A stretch of DNA of 64,000 nucleotides from CAZOOK01 sp964581385 (GTDB lineage: Bacteria > Pseudomonadota > Gammaproteobacteria > Nevskiales > Nevskiaceae), in NCBI GenBank assembly GCA_964581385.1, contig CAZOOK010000018.1, positions 1 through 64,000 of the forward strand, read 5' to 3'. Positions within the stretch are counted from its first letter, which is position 1. Every line of letters starts with the position of its first letter. Positions 16,459-25,258 of this stretch are shown here, one piece after another. Made by a program: the position numbers and the translations under genes. The notes under the pieces were generated by a model that was not told the DNA's origin, made no database searches, and worked only from the letters and a program-made list of their open reading frames with translations.

Positions 16459-17445
16459 TTATACGGCGACGAAGAGCCCGCTGACGAAGCCCCATTGCTG
16501 ATCGACCCATCGCGCGAGGCGACAGAAGCCACAATCGGAGATAAGGCGATCCAGTTCCTGAAGAGAATACTTGTGACTGCTTTCCGTGTGGATGGTTTCG
16601 CCGGCTCGGAGCAACATCGAAAATCCTGCGCGGGAGAATTGGACGGTCTGGTCGCACAAGGATTCAAGGTGCATTTCCACGTTGCACAACTCGGCATTGA
16701 ATTGGGCACGATGACGGAACTGCGGCAGAACGAAATCGGCGTCAAGCTCACGATTCATCCGCACCAGCAGGTTCAGATTGAACGCAGCAGTGACACCTAA
16801 AGCATCGTCATAGGCTTTGAGCAGCTGCTCGCCGGACTTGTCCAGATCGGCGCCTAGCAGAAGGTTGTCGCCCGGAAGAAGGACGCGGCGGATATGCTTC
16901 AGGAATTGCCGGCTTGCGAATGCGTCTAAGTTGCCGAGCGAGCTGCCGAGAAACATAACCAGCGTGCGTGTACCTGCTGCACGCGAACCCATCGCCGACT
17001 CGAGTCCGGGCAGATATTCATCGTCTATGCCCCTTACGGTGAGCCCTTGCAAACTGCCGAGCTCGCGGCGGGTCATTTCAAGCGCCGTGGGCGATACATC
17101 GACCGAGCAATAGGACAACCGCCGCCGCCGTAGCAACGCTGCGAGCAGCGGCAAGGTCTTCGTGGCGCTGCCGCTGCCCAGCTCGATGACGTTGGTGGCG
17201 TTCGTGAGCTTGGCGAGCTCCTCGGCGTGTTGCGTGAGTAACCGCTTTTCTGCGCGCCATAATCCGTACTCGGGCAGCTGCGTGATGGCTTCGAACAGTG
17301 CCGAGCCCAGTGCATCGTAGAGATACTTGGGCAGCAGGGATTTCTGTCCATTTGCCATCAGCCCCGCGCGCGCGTCGTCGGCAAATGATGATCCGGCAAT
17401 TGGAGATGGGGAAGACACTGCGACGACATCGAGCATGGGCGTCAC
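16459..17445 (-). CDS. egtD: L-histidine N-alpha-methyltransferase EgtD
   Basis: A 328-residue SAM-dependent methyltransferase that converts histidine to hercynine, the first step of ergothioneine synthesis. Seen are the entry LPKYLYDALGSALFEAITQLPEY, the SAM motif VIELGSGSATKT, LVMFLGSSLGNLD, and the C-terminal TESSHKYS histidine-binding segment. The length is normal. Its start overlaps the EgtB stop by 4 bp (ATGA), so the two are translated together. No egtA, egtC or egtE homologue is adjacent. Many proteobacterial two-gene systems use EgtB and EgtD plus a lyase elsewhere. Confidence 0.95.
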   Translation of the reverse strand: MTPMLDVVAVSSPSPIAGSSFADDARAGLMANGQKSLLPKYLYDALGSALFEAITQLPEYGLWRAEKRLLTQHAEELAKLTNATNVIELGSGSATKTLPLLAALLRRRRLSYCSVDVSPTALEMTRRELGSLQGLTVRGIDDEYLPGLESAMGSRAAGTRTLVMFLGSSLGNLDAFASRQFLKHIRRVLLPGDNLLLGADLDKSGEQLLKAYDDALGVTAAFNLNLLVRMNRELDADFVLPQFRHRAQFNAELCNVEMHLESLCDQTVQFSRAGFSMLLRAGETIHTESSHKYSLQELDRLISDCGFCRLARWVDQQWGFVSGLFVAV

Positions 17446-18764
17446 CCTTCACTAACACAGCGAAAGCCGGCAAATGGATAGGGATAGTGCGGCTGGAACC
17501 AGTTGCGGAACGATCGGCGCAGCAGGCGCGCCGCCGTGTGCGCCGAACCACCCTTCAGGACGAAATGGCGGCCGTCGAAGAAATCCGCCGAGTATCCCGG
17601 GTAAAAAGAATACGAATGAAATCCCGGGAACGGCGCAAAAGGCGTGCGAGTCCATTCCCAACCATTGCCGAGAAGGCCGTCAACGCCGAATGCGCTACGA
17701 CCCGCTGGGTACGCATCGACCGGCATTGGGTCCCAGCGCCTGAAATCGAAGTTGCCATGGACGGCCGTAGGCTCTTCAGCACCCCATGGGTAGCGGTGCT
17801 CGTCTCCGTTCGGATCGCCGTAGGCAGCACGTTGCCATTGCGCTTCGGTCGGAAGCTGTTTGCCGGTCCAGCGTGCATAGGCGCTGGCCTCGGCCTGACT
17901 GATATACACCGGCCAGTCACCTTGAAATGGAACGGCGTCGAACAAGGACAGCTGCTGCCAGACGCCGTCGTGCCAGCGCCAGGATGCTGGATATTGAACA
18001 TCGTTGTCGCTTCGCCATTGCCAGCCCTCGGCTGTCCACCAGCGCGGCTCTGCATAACCGCCGGCGTCGATGAAGCGGCGATACTGCGCATTCGTAACCA
18101 TGTAGCGATCGATCGCGAAATCGTCTACGTCGACGCTCTGTACAGGGCACTCGTTGTCCCACACGAAAGGCTCTTCTGCCAGATTCGAACCAAGCGTGGT
18201 ACGGCCGGCCGGTATTGGAACCATGTCGTCGTCGTCGCTCGACTCGTGCTCACGCACCGGCAGCGGCCGAGGCGGCTTTGCGACAGGCAGGCGGTTCAGC
18301 ATGTACGCGAGCGTTTCGCCATGCATCAGACGATGTTCGATCATCGCGTGCAACAAGACTGTGAGAGCAACGTCGTCGATTTTCCGCTTCGCCGCACTAG
18401 CCAGCTCACGGTCTAACCGCTCACGGGTCTGTGCGGTGTAGTCGTAAATATCGGTGATCGTTGGCCAGTCCTCCACCGTATCGGCTGGCAATCGGCCATC
18501 GATCGGATCGATTCCAAAAGCGAATAGACGGTCCATGGCGGCGACCGATTGAGCCTTGGCCGCTCGCAGTAAAAGATTGGCGTCGAAGGCCTCGAGATGA
18601 CCCATGTAGAAAGCTAAGCGATGCCGCTCAGCGATGGGCCGCTCATAGAGCAAGTGTTGCGGTATCCGCGCAAACAGGGCATCGCTGCGCTGCCGCGCGC
18701 GTGACAGTTCGGCGATTGGAAGACTCATCGGGTTGAACCGGCTGCTGAGGCACTGTCCGCTCAT
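17442..18764 (-). CDS. egtB: Ergothioneine biosynthesis sulfoxide synthase EgtB
   Basis: A 440-residue iron enzyme that joins hercynine to a thiol donor with oxygen. The N-terminal DinB-like domain supplies the iron ligands: GHLEAFD near residue 55 and HAMIEHRLMH near residue 138. The C-terminal half is an FGE-sulfatase/C-type lectin fold (MVPIPAGRTTLGSN, FAIDRYMVTNAQYRRFIDAGGY, RWTGKQLPTEAQWQRAA, and the terminal RNWFQPHYPYPFAGFRCV). The start ATG at 18764 overlaps the stop of the upstream flavoprotein gene, which decides against the internal Met at residue 13. It is part of a tightly packed minus-strand operon. Confidence 0.95.
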   Translation of the reverse strand: MSGQCLSSRFNPMSLPIAELSRARQRSDALFARIPQHLLYERPIAERHRLAFYMGHLEAFDANLLLRAAKAQSVAAMDRLFAFGIDPIDGRLPADTVEDWPTITDIYDYTAQTRERLDRELASAAKRKIDDVALTVLLHAMIEHRLMHGETLAYMLNRLPVAKPPRPLPVREHESSDDDDMVPIPAGRTTLGSNLAEEPFVWDNECPVQSVDVDDFAIDRYMVTNAQYRRFIDAGGYAEPRWWTAEGWQWRSDNDVQYPASWRWHDGVWQQLSLFDAVPFQGDWPVYISQAEASAYARWTGKQLPTEAQWQRAAYGDPNGDEHRYPWGAEEPTAVHGNFDFRRWDPMPVDAYPAGRSAFGVDGLLGNGWEWTRTPFAPFPGFHSYSFYPGYSADFFDGRHFVLKGGSAHTAARLLRRSFRNWFQPHYPYPFAGFRCVSEG

Positions 18765-20473
18765 GACTGTGTTGGCGCAAGCTGCTGCATCGGCACGGAC
18801 AGCTCAGAGAGTGCGCGATGTACGAACTGTACGCAGATCGAGCCTTCGCCAACCGCGGAGGCGATGCGCTTGACGCTCCCGCAGCGCACATCGCCGGCGG
18901 CGAACACCCCCGCCTGGCTCGTCTCCAGCAGGTACGGCGTACGCGGCAGCGGCCATTTCGCCGCCGCTAGATCTTCCATGCTCAAATCCCGCCCCGTTTT
19001 GACGAAACCGTGTTCATCGAGCGCCAGGCAGCCCTGTAGCCATTGTGTGTTGGGCTCGGCACCGGTCATGAGGAACACATGCTTGATCTCGCGCGACTCT
19101 TCGTCGGCATCGGCATCGGCATCGGTTGCGCGGCGCCAGCGAAGCCGTTCGAGGCGATCACCGCCGTCGAGCGCCGTGATCTGTGTATTCGTATGCAACG
19201 TGATCTGTGGGCTTTCCTCGATGCGCCGGATCAAGTAGCGCGACATGCTTTGCGCAAGGCTGGTGGAACGGACCACGAGATGCACGTGACGACAGGAGCT
19301 CGCGAGAAACACAGCCGCTTGGCCGGCGGAGTTCCCGCCGCCTACGATGACGACTTCCTCGCCCTGGCATAGCTTCGCTTCCAGGTAAGTGGCGGCATAG
19401 TAGATGCCGACACCGAGGAACCGACTTACGTTGTCGATTCCCAGCCCTCGGTACCGCGCGCCGCTGGCAATCAGCAGGATGCTTGCACGTATCAAACTTC
19501 CGTCGTCCGTTTCGACCGCATAGGGCCGTTGATCGCAATACAACTTCACTGCTTGCGTAGCGACGCTCATGTTTGCGCCGAACTTCTGCGCCTGCGACAA
19601 CGCACGACCCGTTAGCGCCTGCCCCGAGATGCCGGTGGGGAAGCCGAGATAGTTCTCGATCCTGGAACTTGTTCCGGCCTGTCCACCGGGCGCCGTCGTC
19701 TCCAGTATGCGCACATCCAGGCCCTCGGAGGCTGCATAGACCGCGGCTGCGAGGCCGGCGGGACCCGCACCGATGATCAGCAGGTCGTGAACCGCGCTGT
19801 TGTCCAGCGGCGGGTTCATGCCGAGGCATTCCGCAATCTCGTGATTGCTCGGATTGCGGAAGACATGCTCGCTGCGACAGACGACGACGGGAATTTCTTC
19901 CATGCGGACATGGAAGCGCTCTAGCAGCGCTTGCGCGTCGGCGTCGGCTTCCACGTCGATGTTGATGTAGGGATAGGCGTTGCGCGTCAGAAACTCGCGC
20001 AGGCGCAGCGTGTCGGCGGAATGGCGGGACCCGAGCAGCATCACTCCGCTGCTGTTCTCCGACAGCAATGCGACGCGGCGCAGGATGAAGGCGCGCATGA
20101 ACAATTCGGAGAGTTCGGCATCGGTCTGCACGATCGAGCGCAGTTGCGCCGCTTCGATCGCGAGGACGCTTCCGGCCTCGTGCGCGCGGATGTGCGCGAG
20201 GCCGATGCTCCCACGCAGCATGCTCATTTCGCCGGTGAAGTCGCCTGGCGTCAGCACGTTGAGCAAGGCCTCGCCCGTGCTGGTGCGCAGCAGCAGATCG
20301 AGACTGCCTGACAGGACGACGAAGAACCGGGTGACGCGCTGACCTGACTCCAGCAGGACGGTGTCGGCGCTAACCTGCAGGCGCTCGCCGTGCGCTTCAA
20401 GGCGTGCAACCTGCGCCGCGGTGAGCTTCGGAAACATCTGCTCGCGACGTTTTTCCAGCAGCTCGTTTGTCAC
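18761..20473 (-). CDS. cNMP-binding domain / thioredoxin reductase-like flavoprotein
   Basis: A 570-residue fusion. Residues 10-130 are a Crp-type cyclic-nucleotide-binding domain (LLESGQRVTRFFVVLSGSLDL, LTPGDFTGEMSML). Residues 144-218 are glutaredoxin-like but lack a CxxC. Residues 228-560 are a thioredoxin reductase-like FAD/NADPH module with GAGPAG (235-240), GGQAG, and GGGNSA (378-383). At the position of the redox CxxC of thioredoxin reductase it reads GIYYAATYLEA, so no disulphide relay is possible. Starting at the GTG at 20473 avoids overlap with the zinc-finger gene and follows AGGAG. It overlaps egtB by 4 bp. NADPH and FAD are probable cofactors; the electron acceptor is unknown. 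Confidence 0.88.
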   Translation of the reverse strand: MTNELLEKRREQMFPKLTAAQVARLEAHGERLQVSADTVLLESGQRVTRFFVVLSGSLDLLLRTSTGEALLNVLTPGDFTGEMSMLRGSIGLAHIRAHEAGSVLAIEAAQLRSIVQTDAELSELFMRAFILRRVALLSENSSGVMLLGSRHSADTLRLREFLTRNAYPYINIDVEADADAQALLERFHVRMEEIPVVVCRSEHVFRNPSNHEIAECLGMNPPLDNSAVHDLLIIGAGPAGLAAAVYAASEGLDVRILETTAPGGQAGTSSRIENYLGFPTGISGQALTGRALSQAQKFGANMSVATQAVKLYCDQRPYAVETDDGSLIRASILLIASGARYRGLGIDNVSRFLGVGIYYAATYLEAKLCQGEEVVIVGGGNSAGQAAVFLASSCRHVHLVVRSTSLAQSMSRYLIRRIEESPQITLHTNTQITALDGGDRLERLRWRRATDADADADEESREIKHVFLMTGAEPNTQWLQGCLALDEHGFVKTGRDLSMEDLAAAKWPLPRTPYLLETSQAGVFAAGDVRCGSVKRIASAVGEGSICVQFVHRALSELSVPMQQLAPTQS

Positions 20474-20523
20474 TGTTCTGCTCTCCTGCGCCACATGCCG
20501 GCGAAGTGTGGCTCTTGCCCAGT

Positions 20524-20790
20524 TCAGTCCAATTCCATGGCGAGCTGGTCGACGTAACACCAACTCCAGTCCTCGCCAGGTTCGAGCGAACTCATTATCG
20601 GATGCTGCATCGCATGGAAATGCTTGGTGGCGTGCTTGTTCTTTGACTCGTCGCAGCAGCCGACATGCCCACAGGTCCGACAAAGCCGCAGATGTACCCA
20701 GCTATCGCCGGTCTTGAGACATTCCTCGCAGCCCTGCGTTCGCGGCCGATCGGTTTTAATCTGATCCAGATGGCTACAGCGACTTGTCAT
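20524..20790 (-). CDS. UBP-type zinc finger protein
   Basis: An 88-residue stand-alone UBP (ubiquitin-hydrolase-like) zinc finger. The Cys/His ligands lie in CSHLDQI, GCEECLKTGDSWVHLRLCRTCGHVGCCD and the closing HATKHFHAMQHPIM. In eukaryotes this finger binds the ubiquitin tail. Bacterial versions are of unknown function but often sit next to cNMP/thioredoxin reductase-like flavoproteins, as here, 50 bp upstream. It is the probable first gene of the operon that continues to egtD. The start at 20790 gives the finger directly after the initiator; longer in-frame starts add no domain. Confidence 0.88.
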   Translation of the reverse strand: MTSRCSHLDQIKTDRPRTQGCEECLKTGDSWVHLRLCRTCGHVGCCDESKNKHATKHFHAMQHPIMSSLEPGEDWSWCYVDQLAMELD

Positions 20791-21280
20791 GACAAAACTC
20801 CATCGGTGAGACTCCGAATCAAGCGGCGGGTTCATTGCTCGCGCGGCTTCGAACGTGAAACAGCGTTTGTGGCTGCGGATCGAAACAGGCAGCAACGCAA
20901 CTGTCCAGTGGCAGCAGGCCGTTTTCGCTGTGCTTCCTCAGAACAGTATTTGAGCCATGAAGTTCTTTTACGCTTATAGGTGGACTCGGCGCCAGACACG
21001 GTCCGGGGCGCGCTTGGAATGTTGGCACCGCGTCACTCGTGCCAGCTTGGACAGACATGCTCCGAATAGAACATTCGTGCCTTTTGTCGTTCGTATCTCG
21101 ATACAAACTTTCCCCGCAGCCTCTCCCCCCAGCTCATTTATATAAGCCTGTCGCAGAACGGCGTGCCCTGTTCGAAGGCGTCTTCCTGGGCATGCGACCT
21201 GTTATCTGAATTTCTGAACTTCCGAGCCCGGCAGCAGGTCTCTGGCGGCGGTGGGAGTGGGTCTACCGGAGAGATGCCGT
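20791..21280. other. Divergent intergenic region
   Basis: About 490 bp between the divergent UBP zinc-finger and exported-protein genes. It presumably holds both promoters. A TTTATATAAG stretch near 21136-21147 is the only AT-rich candidate -10 region for the plus-strand gene. No open frame here has a recognisable domain. Confidence 0.4.
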
Positions 21281-21742
21281 ATGAAATACGCTATGAAGTT
21301 ACTGATGGCAGCGCCGCTCGCGCTGGTTACGCCACTCGCCGCATCCGCCGCTGGCGCAGGAAATCAGCATCCTGCTTATCTTCATGCTCTATCGGATTTG
21401 CGGCGGGCTTATGCCCTGATCGAACATCGCCCTGGCGATAAGGCGGTCAATGGCCAGGAAGAATTCGCAAAGAGCGCGATTTCGAAAGCGATCGATGATG
21501 TTAAGCGCGCCTCGGTCGACGATGGAAAGAGCCTCAAGGACATTCCACCACCGCAAGCGAGTGCGGATCATTCCGGCCGACTTCATGAAGCGGCTGATCT
21601 TCTGCGAGAGGTTCGCTCCGATATCGATCGCGAGGAGGATGATCCGAAAGCCAAGAGTGCTCAGCAGGCCGCTTTGAAAGATGTCGAAGCGGCGTTGGAA
21701 GCAACCAAGCAGGGCATCACGGACGTCGAGAGCCACAAGTAA
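21281..21742 (+). CDS. Exported helical protein of unknown function
   Basis: A 153-residue protein with a signal peptide (KLLMAAPLALVTPLAASAAGAG). The mature part is helical and polar: HPAYLHALSDLRRAYALIEHRP, AKSAISKAIDDVKRASVDDGK, GRLHEAADLLREVRSDIDREED. It matches a pattern common in exported soil-proteobacterial proteins (HPxYLHALSDLR ... AIDDIKxA ... DDGK ... GRLHxAxxLL), for which I know no function. GGAGAG lies 9 bp before the chosen ATG. It is probably periplasmic. Confidence 0.75.
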   Translation: MKYAMKLLMAAPLALVTPLAASAAGAGNQHPAYLHALSDLRRAYALIEHRPGDKAVNGQEEFAKSAISKAIDDVKRASVDDGKSLKDIPPPQASADHSGRLHEAADLLREVRSDIDREEDDPKAKSAQQAALKDVEAALEATKQGITDVESHK

Positions 21743-21766
21743 GCAATCAGCGGCCTCGTTGCTTAC
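21739..21766. terminator. Hairpin at the end of the exported helical protein gene
   Basis: GTAAGCAA and TTGCTTAC form an 8-bp perfect stem around a 12-nt loop, beginning in the stop codon region. There is no following U-run, so it may be a weak terminator or an mRNA 3'-end stabiliser. Confidence 0.35.
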
Positions 21767-21934
21767 CGAGAGCTGATTATTTCAAGCGCCTTTGTTGTAC
21801 CGAGTTGCTGAGCGTGCGATCGTGGATCGGCTATGGATGGTAAGGGCCTCGGCAAGAAGCCGCTTGATTGAGTCAAGCTGACTGTCGGCGTGTGTGCGCG
21901 CATAAAATGTCAGGCACGAATGGAGGGCATCGCG

Positions 21935-22462
21935 ATGAGCAAAACAATTCGTGCCACCGCGTTGGTAATACTGGCCTTCAGTGCCTGCATCATGTGCGAC
22001 TCAGCGTGCGCGGAGGCCGAGCACCGGCCCGTCGTCTGGAAGATGCAAAAAGCGCGCTTTGACTACCAGGGCTTCACGACTCGCTACTCGTGCGACGGGC
22101 TGCGCGATAAGATCCGGCAGGTGCTGCGCGATCTTGGCGCACGAAAGGATTTCACGGTCACCGCCTCCAATTGTGGCAATGGCGGGCCGGTCCCATTTCC
22201 CTCAGTGGATATCGCGCTGGCCACGCTCAAGCGCGCGGACGGACCAGCGTCGATCGACGCGATCTGGAAAGAGGTGGACCTGAGCGGCGTCGGCAAGCTC
22301 CAAGGCGGCGACTGTGAGCTGGCGGAGCAGATCGTGCAGAAGATCCTACCGCTATTCGAGGTGCGCAAGGCCCACATGAATGCGGTCTGCGATCCGCATC
22401 AGCTGCCGACCGGTGCGTTCTCGTTGACGCTCGAAGTGCTTTCCACTATTTCCCCGTCGTAG
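21935..22462 (+). CDS. Exported protein of unknown function
   Basis: A 175-residue protein. An N-terminal signal peptide (TIRATALVILAFSACIMCDSACAEAE) is followed by RPVVWKMQKARFDYQGFTTRYSCDGLRDKIRQVLRDLG, where a YSCDGL...LLxxLGA pattern with several Cys (DFTVTASNCG, GDCEL, AVCDPHQ) suggests disulphides. I do not recognise a characterised family, although similar exported proteins seem widespread in related bacteria. The start at 21935 is the one just before the signal peptide. It follows another exported protein gene in the same direction but 190 bp away, so co-transcription is uncertain. Confidence 0.7.
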   Translation: MSKTIRATALVILAFSACIMCDSACAEAEHRPVVWKMQKARFDYQGFTTRYSCDGLRDKIRQVLRDLGARKDFTVTASNCGNGGPVPFPSVDIALATLKRADGPASIDAIWKEVDLSGVGKLQGGDCELAEQIVQKILPLFEVRKAHMNAVCDPHQLPTGAFSLTLEVLSTISPS

Positions 22463-22987
22463 TGCGCAATGCACGCGGGTTCGGCGCAATCGCATCCTCA
22501 GCGAGTGATGTGGACGACTGTGCTCAGGCAAGGGTGAGCAGGAGGCGTTTGAGATGATCGATATCTCTGCGAACGGCAACTCGATCGCCTGATCGAGCTG
22601 TCAGTGGCTTCGATGGCGCGTTCGGATTCACGAATCCCGAGTCGGGTGTGACTGACCCTGACAGTCGGTTCCGTGCTTCTCGGGACGTTCCTTACCCAAT
22701 AAAGGCTGGACTTTTTTTGTTTATGAGCAGCCGCCAAAGTCCGTAGACAGCCGGTTTGATTTGTGAGTAGATACGCAAGTATCGGAGATCGCTGCGCTGG
22801 CGAAGACAAAGCAGGGAGCAAAGGGGTGGGGCGTCGTGGGTCGCGAAGCTCAATAGCTTGTCGCCTGCGAAGATCAATGCGCTGCGGAATATCGGGAAGC
22901 GGTGCGCCACTCATTCGTCAAGGCAGTAAAATCGGGGCAAGCAGTTGCAATTGCCCTTGCCCGTCACCCACAGGAAAACGGTTTGTT
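22463..22987. other. Intergenic region upstream of icd
   Basis: About 525 bp. An open frame in phase with icd extends through the right half (from 22763), but its translation (arginine- and serine-rich, SRYASIGDRCAGED) has no protein-like pattern. No terminator, tRNA or clear promoter was identified; the icd promoter is presumably here. Confidence 0.45.
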
Positions 22988-25240
22988 ATGGCCGCTGAAA
23001 AATCAAAAATCGAGAAATCGAAGATCATCTACACACTGACCGATGAGGCGCCGTTCCTGGCGACTTGCTCGTTTCTGCCAATTGTTCGCACCTTCGCCGC
23101 TTCTGCCGGCATCGACGTGATCGAGAGCGATATCTGCCTGGCGGTCCGTGTGCTGGGTGAATTCCCCGAGTACCTGACTGACCGTCAGAAGGTGCCCGAT
23201 AACCTGGCCGAACTGGGCCGCCTGACCCTGCTGCCGGACACCAACATCATCAAGCTGCCCAATATCAGCGCCTCGGTACATCAGCTCATCACCGCGATCA
23301 AGGAGCTGCAGTCCAAGGGGTACATGGTGCCGGACTATCCGGAGAATCCGACGACCGAGGAAGAAAAGAAGATTCGTCAGCGTTACTCCAAGGCGCTGGG
23401 CAGCGCCGTCAACCCGGTGCTGCGCGAAGGTAACTCGGACCGCCGCGCGCCGCTGGCGGTGAAGAACTTCGCGCGCAAACATCCGCACAGCATGGGCGAG
23501 TGGAGCATGGCTTCACGCACCCATGTCGCACACATGAAGCACGGCGACTTCTATCACGGCGAAAAGTCCATGACGCTGGACAAGGCACGTGACGTGAAGA
23601 TGGAGCTGAAGACCAAAAGCGGTCGGACCATCTTGCTTAAACCCAAGATTTCCCTGCTCGCAGGCGAAATCATCGACAGCATGTTCATGAGCAAGAAAGC
23701 TTTGTGCGCCTTCTATGAGGAGCAGATGGAGGACGCTCGCAAGACTGGCGTGATGCTGTCGCTGCACGTCAAGGCCACGATGATGAAGGTGTCGCACCCC
23801 ATCGTCTTCGGCCACGCCGTAAAGATTTTTTACAAGGAAGCGTTCGAGAAGCACGGCAAGCTGTTCGACGAATTGGGTATAAACGTCAACAACGGTCTGG
23901 TGAACCTTTACGACAAGATCGCCACGTTACCGACGTCCAAGCGCGACGAGATCGTCCGCGACCTGCACGCCTGCCACGAACACCGCCCCGAGCTGGCCAT
24001 GGTGGATTCCGCCAGGGGTATCTCCAATCTGCATGCCCCCAACGATGTGATCGTGGATGCGTCCATGCCCGCCATGATCCGCATCGGCGGCAAAATGTAC
24101 GGCGCCGATGGCAAGCCCAAGGACACCAAGGCGGTCATTCCCGAAAGCACTTTTGCCCGCATTTACCAGGAAATCATCAATTTCTGCAAAACCAACGGCG
24201 CCTTCGACCCGTGCACCATCGGCACCGTGCCCAACGTGGGCCTCATGGCCCAGCAGGCGGAGGAATACGGCTCGCACGACAAGACTTTCGAGATCTCCGA
24301 AGACGGCGTCGCCGATATCGTGGATCTCGCCACCGGCGAGGTGCTGCTGTCGCAGAACGTGGAGCAAGGAGATATCTGGCGCATGTGCCAGGTCAAAGAC
24401 GCGCCGATCCGCGACTGGGTCAAGCTGGCCGTCGCCCGCGCCCGCAATTCCGGCATGCCCGCGGTGTTCTGGCTCGACCCGTACCGGCCGCACGAAGTCG
24501 AGCTGATCAAGAAGGTCAACACCTACCTGAAAGACCACGACACCACCGGCCTCGATATCCAGATCATGTCGCAGGTGCGCGCGATGCGTTACTCGCTGGA
24601 GCGCATGATTCGCGGCCTCGACACGATCTCGGTTACTGGCAATATTTTGCGGGACTACCTGACTGACCTGTTCCCTATTATGGAGCTAGGCACCAGTGCC
24701 AAGATGCTGTCCATCGTTCCATTGATGGCTGGTGGCGGCATGTACGAAACTGGCGCCGGCGGCTCGGCACCCAAGCACGTGAAGCAGCTGGTGGAAGAAA
24801 ACCATCTGCGCTGGGATTCGCTCGGCGAGTTCCTGGCGCTGGCCGTGAGCCTGGAGGATCTCGGCATCAAGAACGGTAACAGCAAGGCCAAGATCCTTGC
24901 CAAAACGCTGGACGCTGCCACCGGCAAACTGCTGGACAACAGCAAGACCCCTTCGCCCAAGGCGGGCGAACTGGACAACCGTGGCAGCCAGTTCTATTTG
25001 ACCCTGTATTGGGCCCAGGAATTGGCGGCGCAAACGGAAGATAAGAAGCTGCAGGCCCAATTCGTGGAACTGGCCAAGACGCTGACCAAAAACGAACAGA
25101 AAATCGTCGAGGAATTGAACGCAGTCCAGGGCAAGCCAGTGGATATCGGCGGCTACTACTTTGCTGATCCGCGCAAAGTGAGCGAAGTCATGCGCCCGAG
25201 CGCGACGTTCAATGCCGCTTTGGAAGCTGTGCAGCGCTGA
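22988..25240 (+). CDS. icd: NADP-dependent isocitrate dehydrogenase, monomeric type
   Basis: A 750-residue monomeric isocitrate dehydrogenase, which oxidises isocitrate to 2-oxoglutarate in the TCA cycle with NADP. The length matches the family (about 740). Motifs seen include KIIYTLTDEAPFLAT at the start, GVMLSLHVKATMMKVSHPIVFGH, PTTEEEKKIRQRYSKALGSAVNPVLREGNSDRRAP-type substrate segments, AMVDSARGISNLHAPNDVIVDASMPAMIR, and MYETGAGGSAPKH. The start is MAAEKSK at 22988; the longer in-frame extension to 22763 is not family sequence. It is monocistronic as far as can be seen. Confidence 0.96.
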   Translation: MAAEKSKIEKSKIIYTLTDEAPFLATCSFLPIVRTFAASAGIDVIESDICLAVRVLGEFPEYLTDRQKVPDNLAELGRLTLLPDTNIIKLPNISASVHQLITAIKELQSKGYMVPDYPENPTTEEEKKIRQRYSKALGSAVNPVLREGNSDRRAPLAVKNFARKHPHSMGEWSMASRTHVAHMKHGDFYHGEKSMTLDKARDVKMELKTKSGRTILLKPKISLLAGEIIDSMFMSKKALCAFYEEQMEDARKTGVMLSLHVKATMMKVSHPIVFGHAVKIFYKEAFEKHGKLFDELGINVNNGLVNLYDKIATLPTSKRDEIVRDLHACHEHRPELAMVDSARGISNLHAPNDVIVDASMPAMIRIGGKMYGADGKPKDTKAVIPESTFARIYQEIINFCKTNGAFDPCTIGTVPNVGLMAQQAEEYGSHDKTFEISEDGVADIVDLATGEVLLSQNVEQGDIWRMCQVKDAPIRDWVKLAVARARNSGMPAVFWLDPYRPHEVELIKKVNTYLKDHDTTGLDIQIMSQVRAMRYSLERMIRGLDTISVTGNILRDYLTDLFPIMELGTSAKMLSIVPLMAGGGMYETGAGGSAPKHVKQLVEENHLRWDSLGEFLALAVSLEDLGIKNGNSKAKILAKTLDAATGKLLDNSKTPSPKAGELDNRGSQFYLTLYWAQELAAQTEDKKLQAQFVELAKTLTKNEQKIVEELNAVQGKPVDIGGYYFADPRKVSEVMRPSATFNAALEAVQR

Positions 25241-25258
25241 ATATCCTGAAGCCCCAAG

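Noticed and set aside
22700..22745. A possible terminator at AAAGGCTGGACTTTTTTT
   Set aside because: The stem is too short and imperfect, and no gene ends just before it.
22763..22987. An in-frame 75-codon extension of icd
   Set aside because: The sequence does not look like protein, and the family starts at MAAEKSK. The extension is leader DNA.
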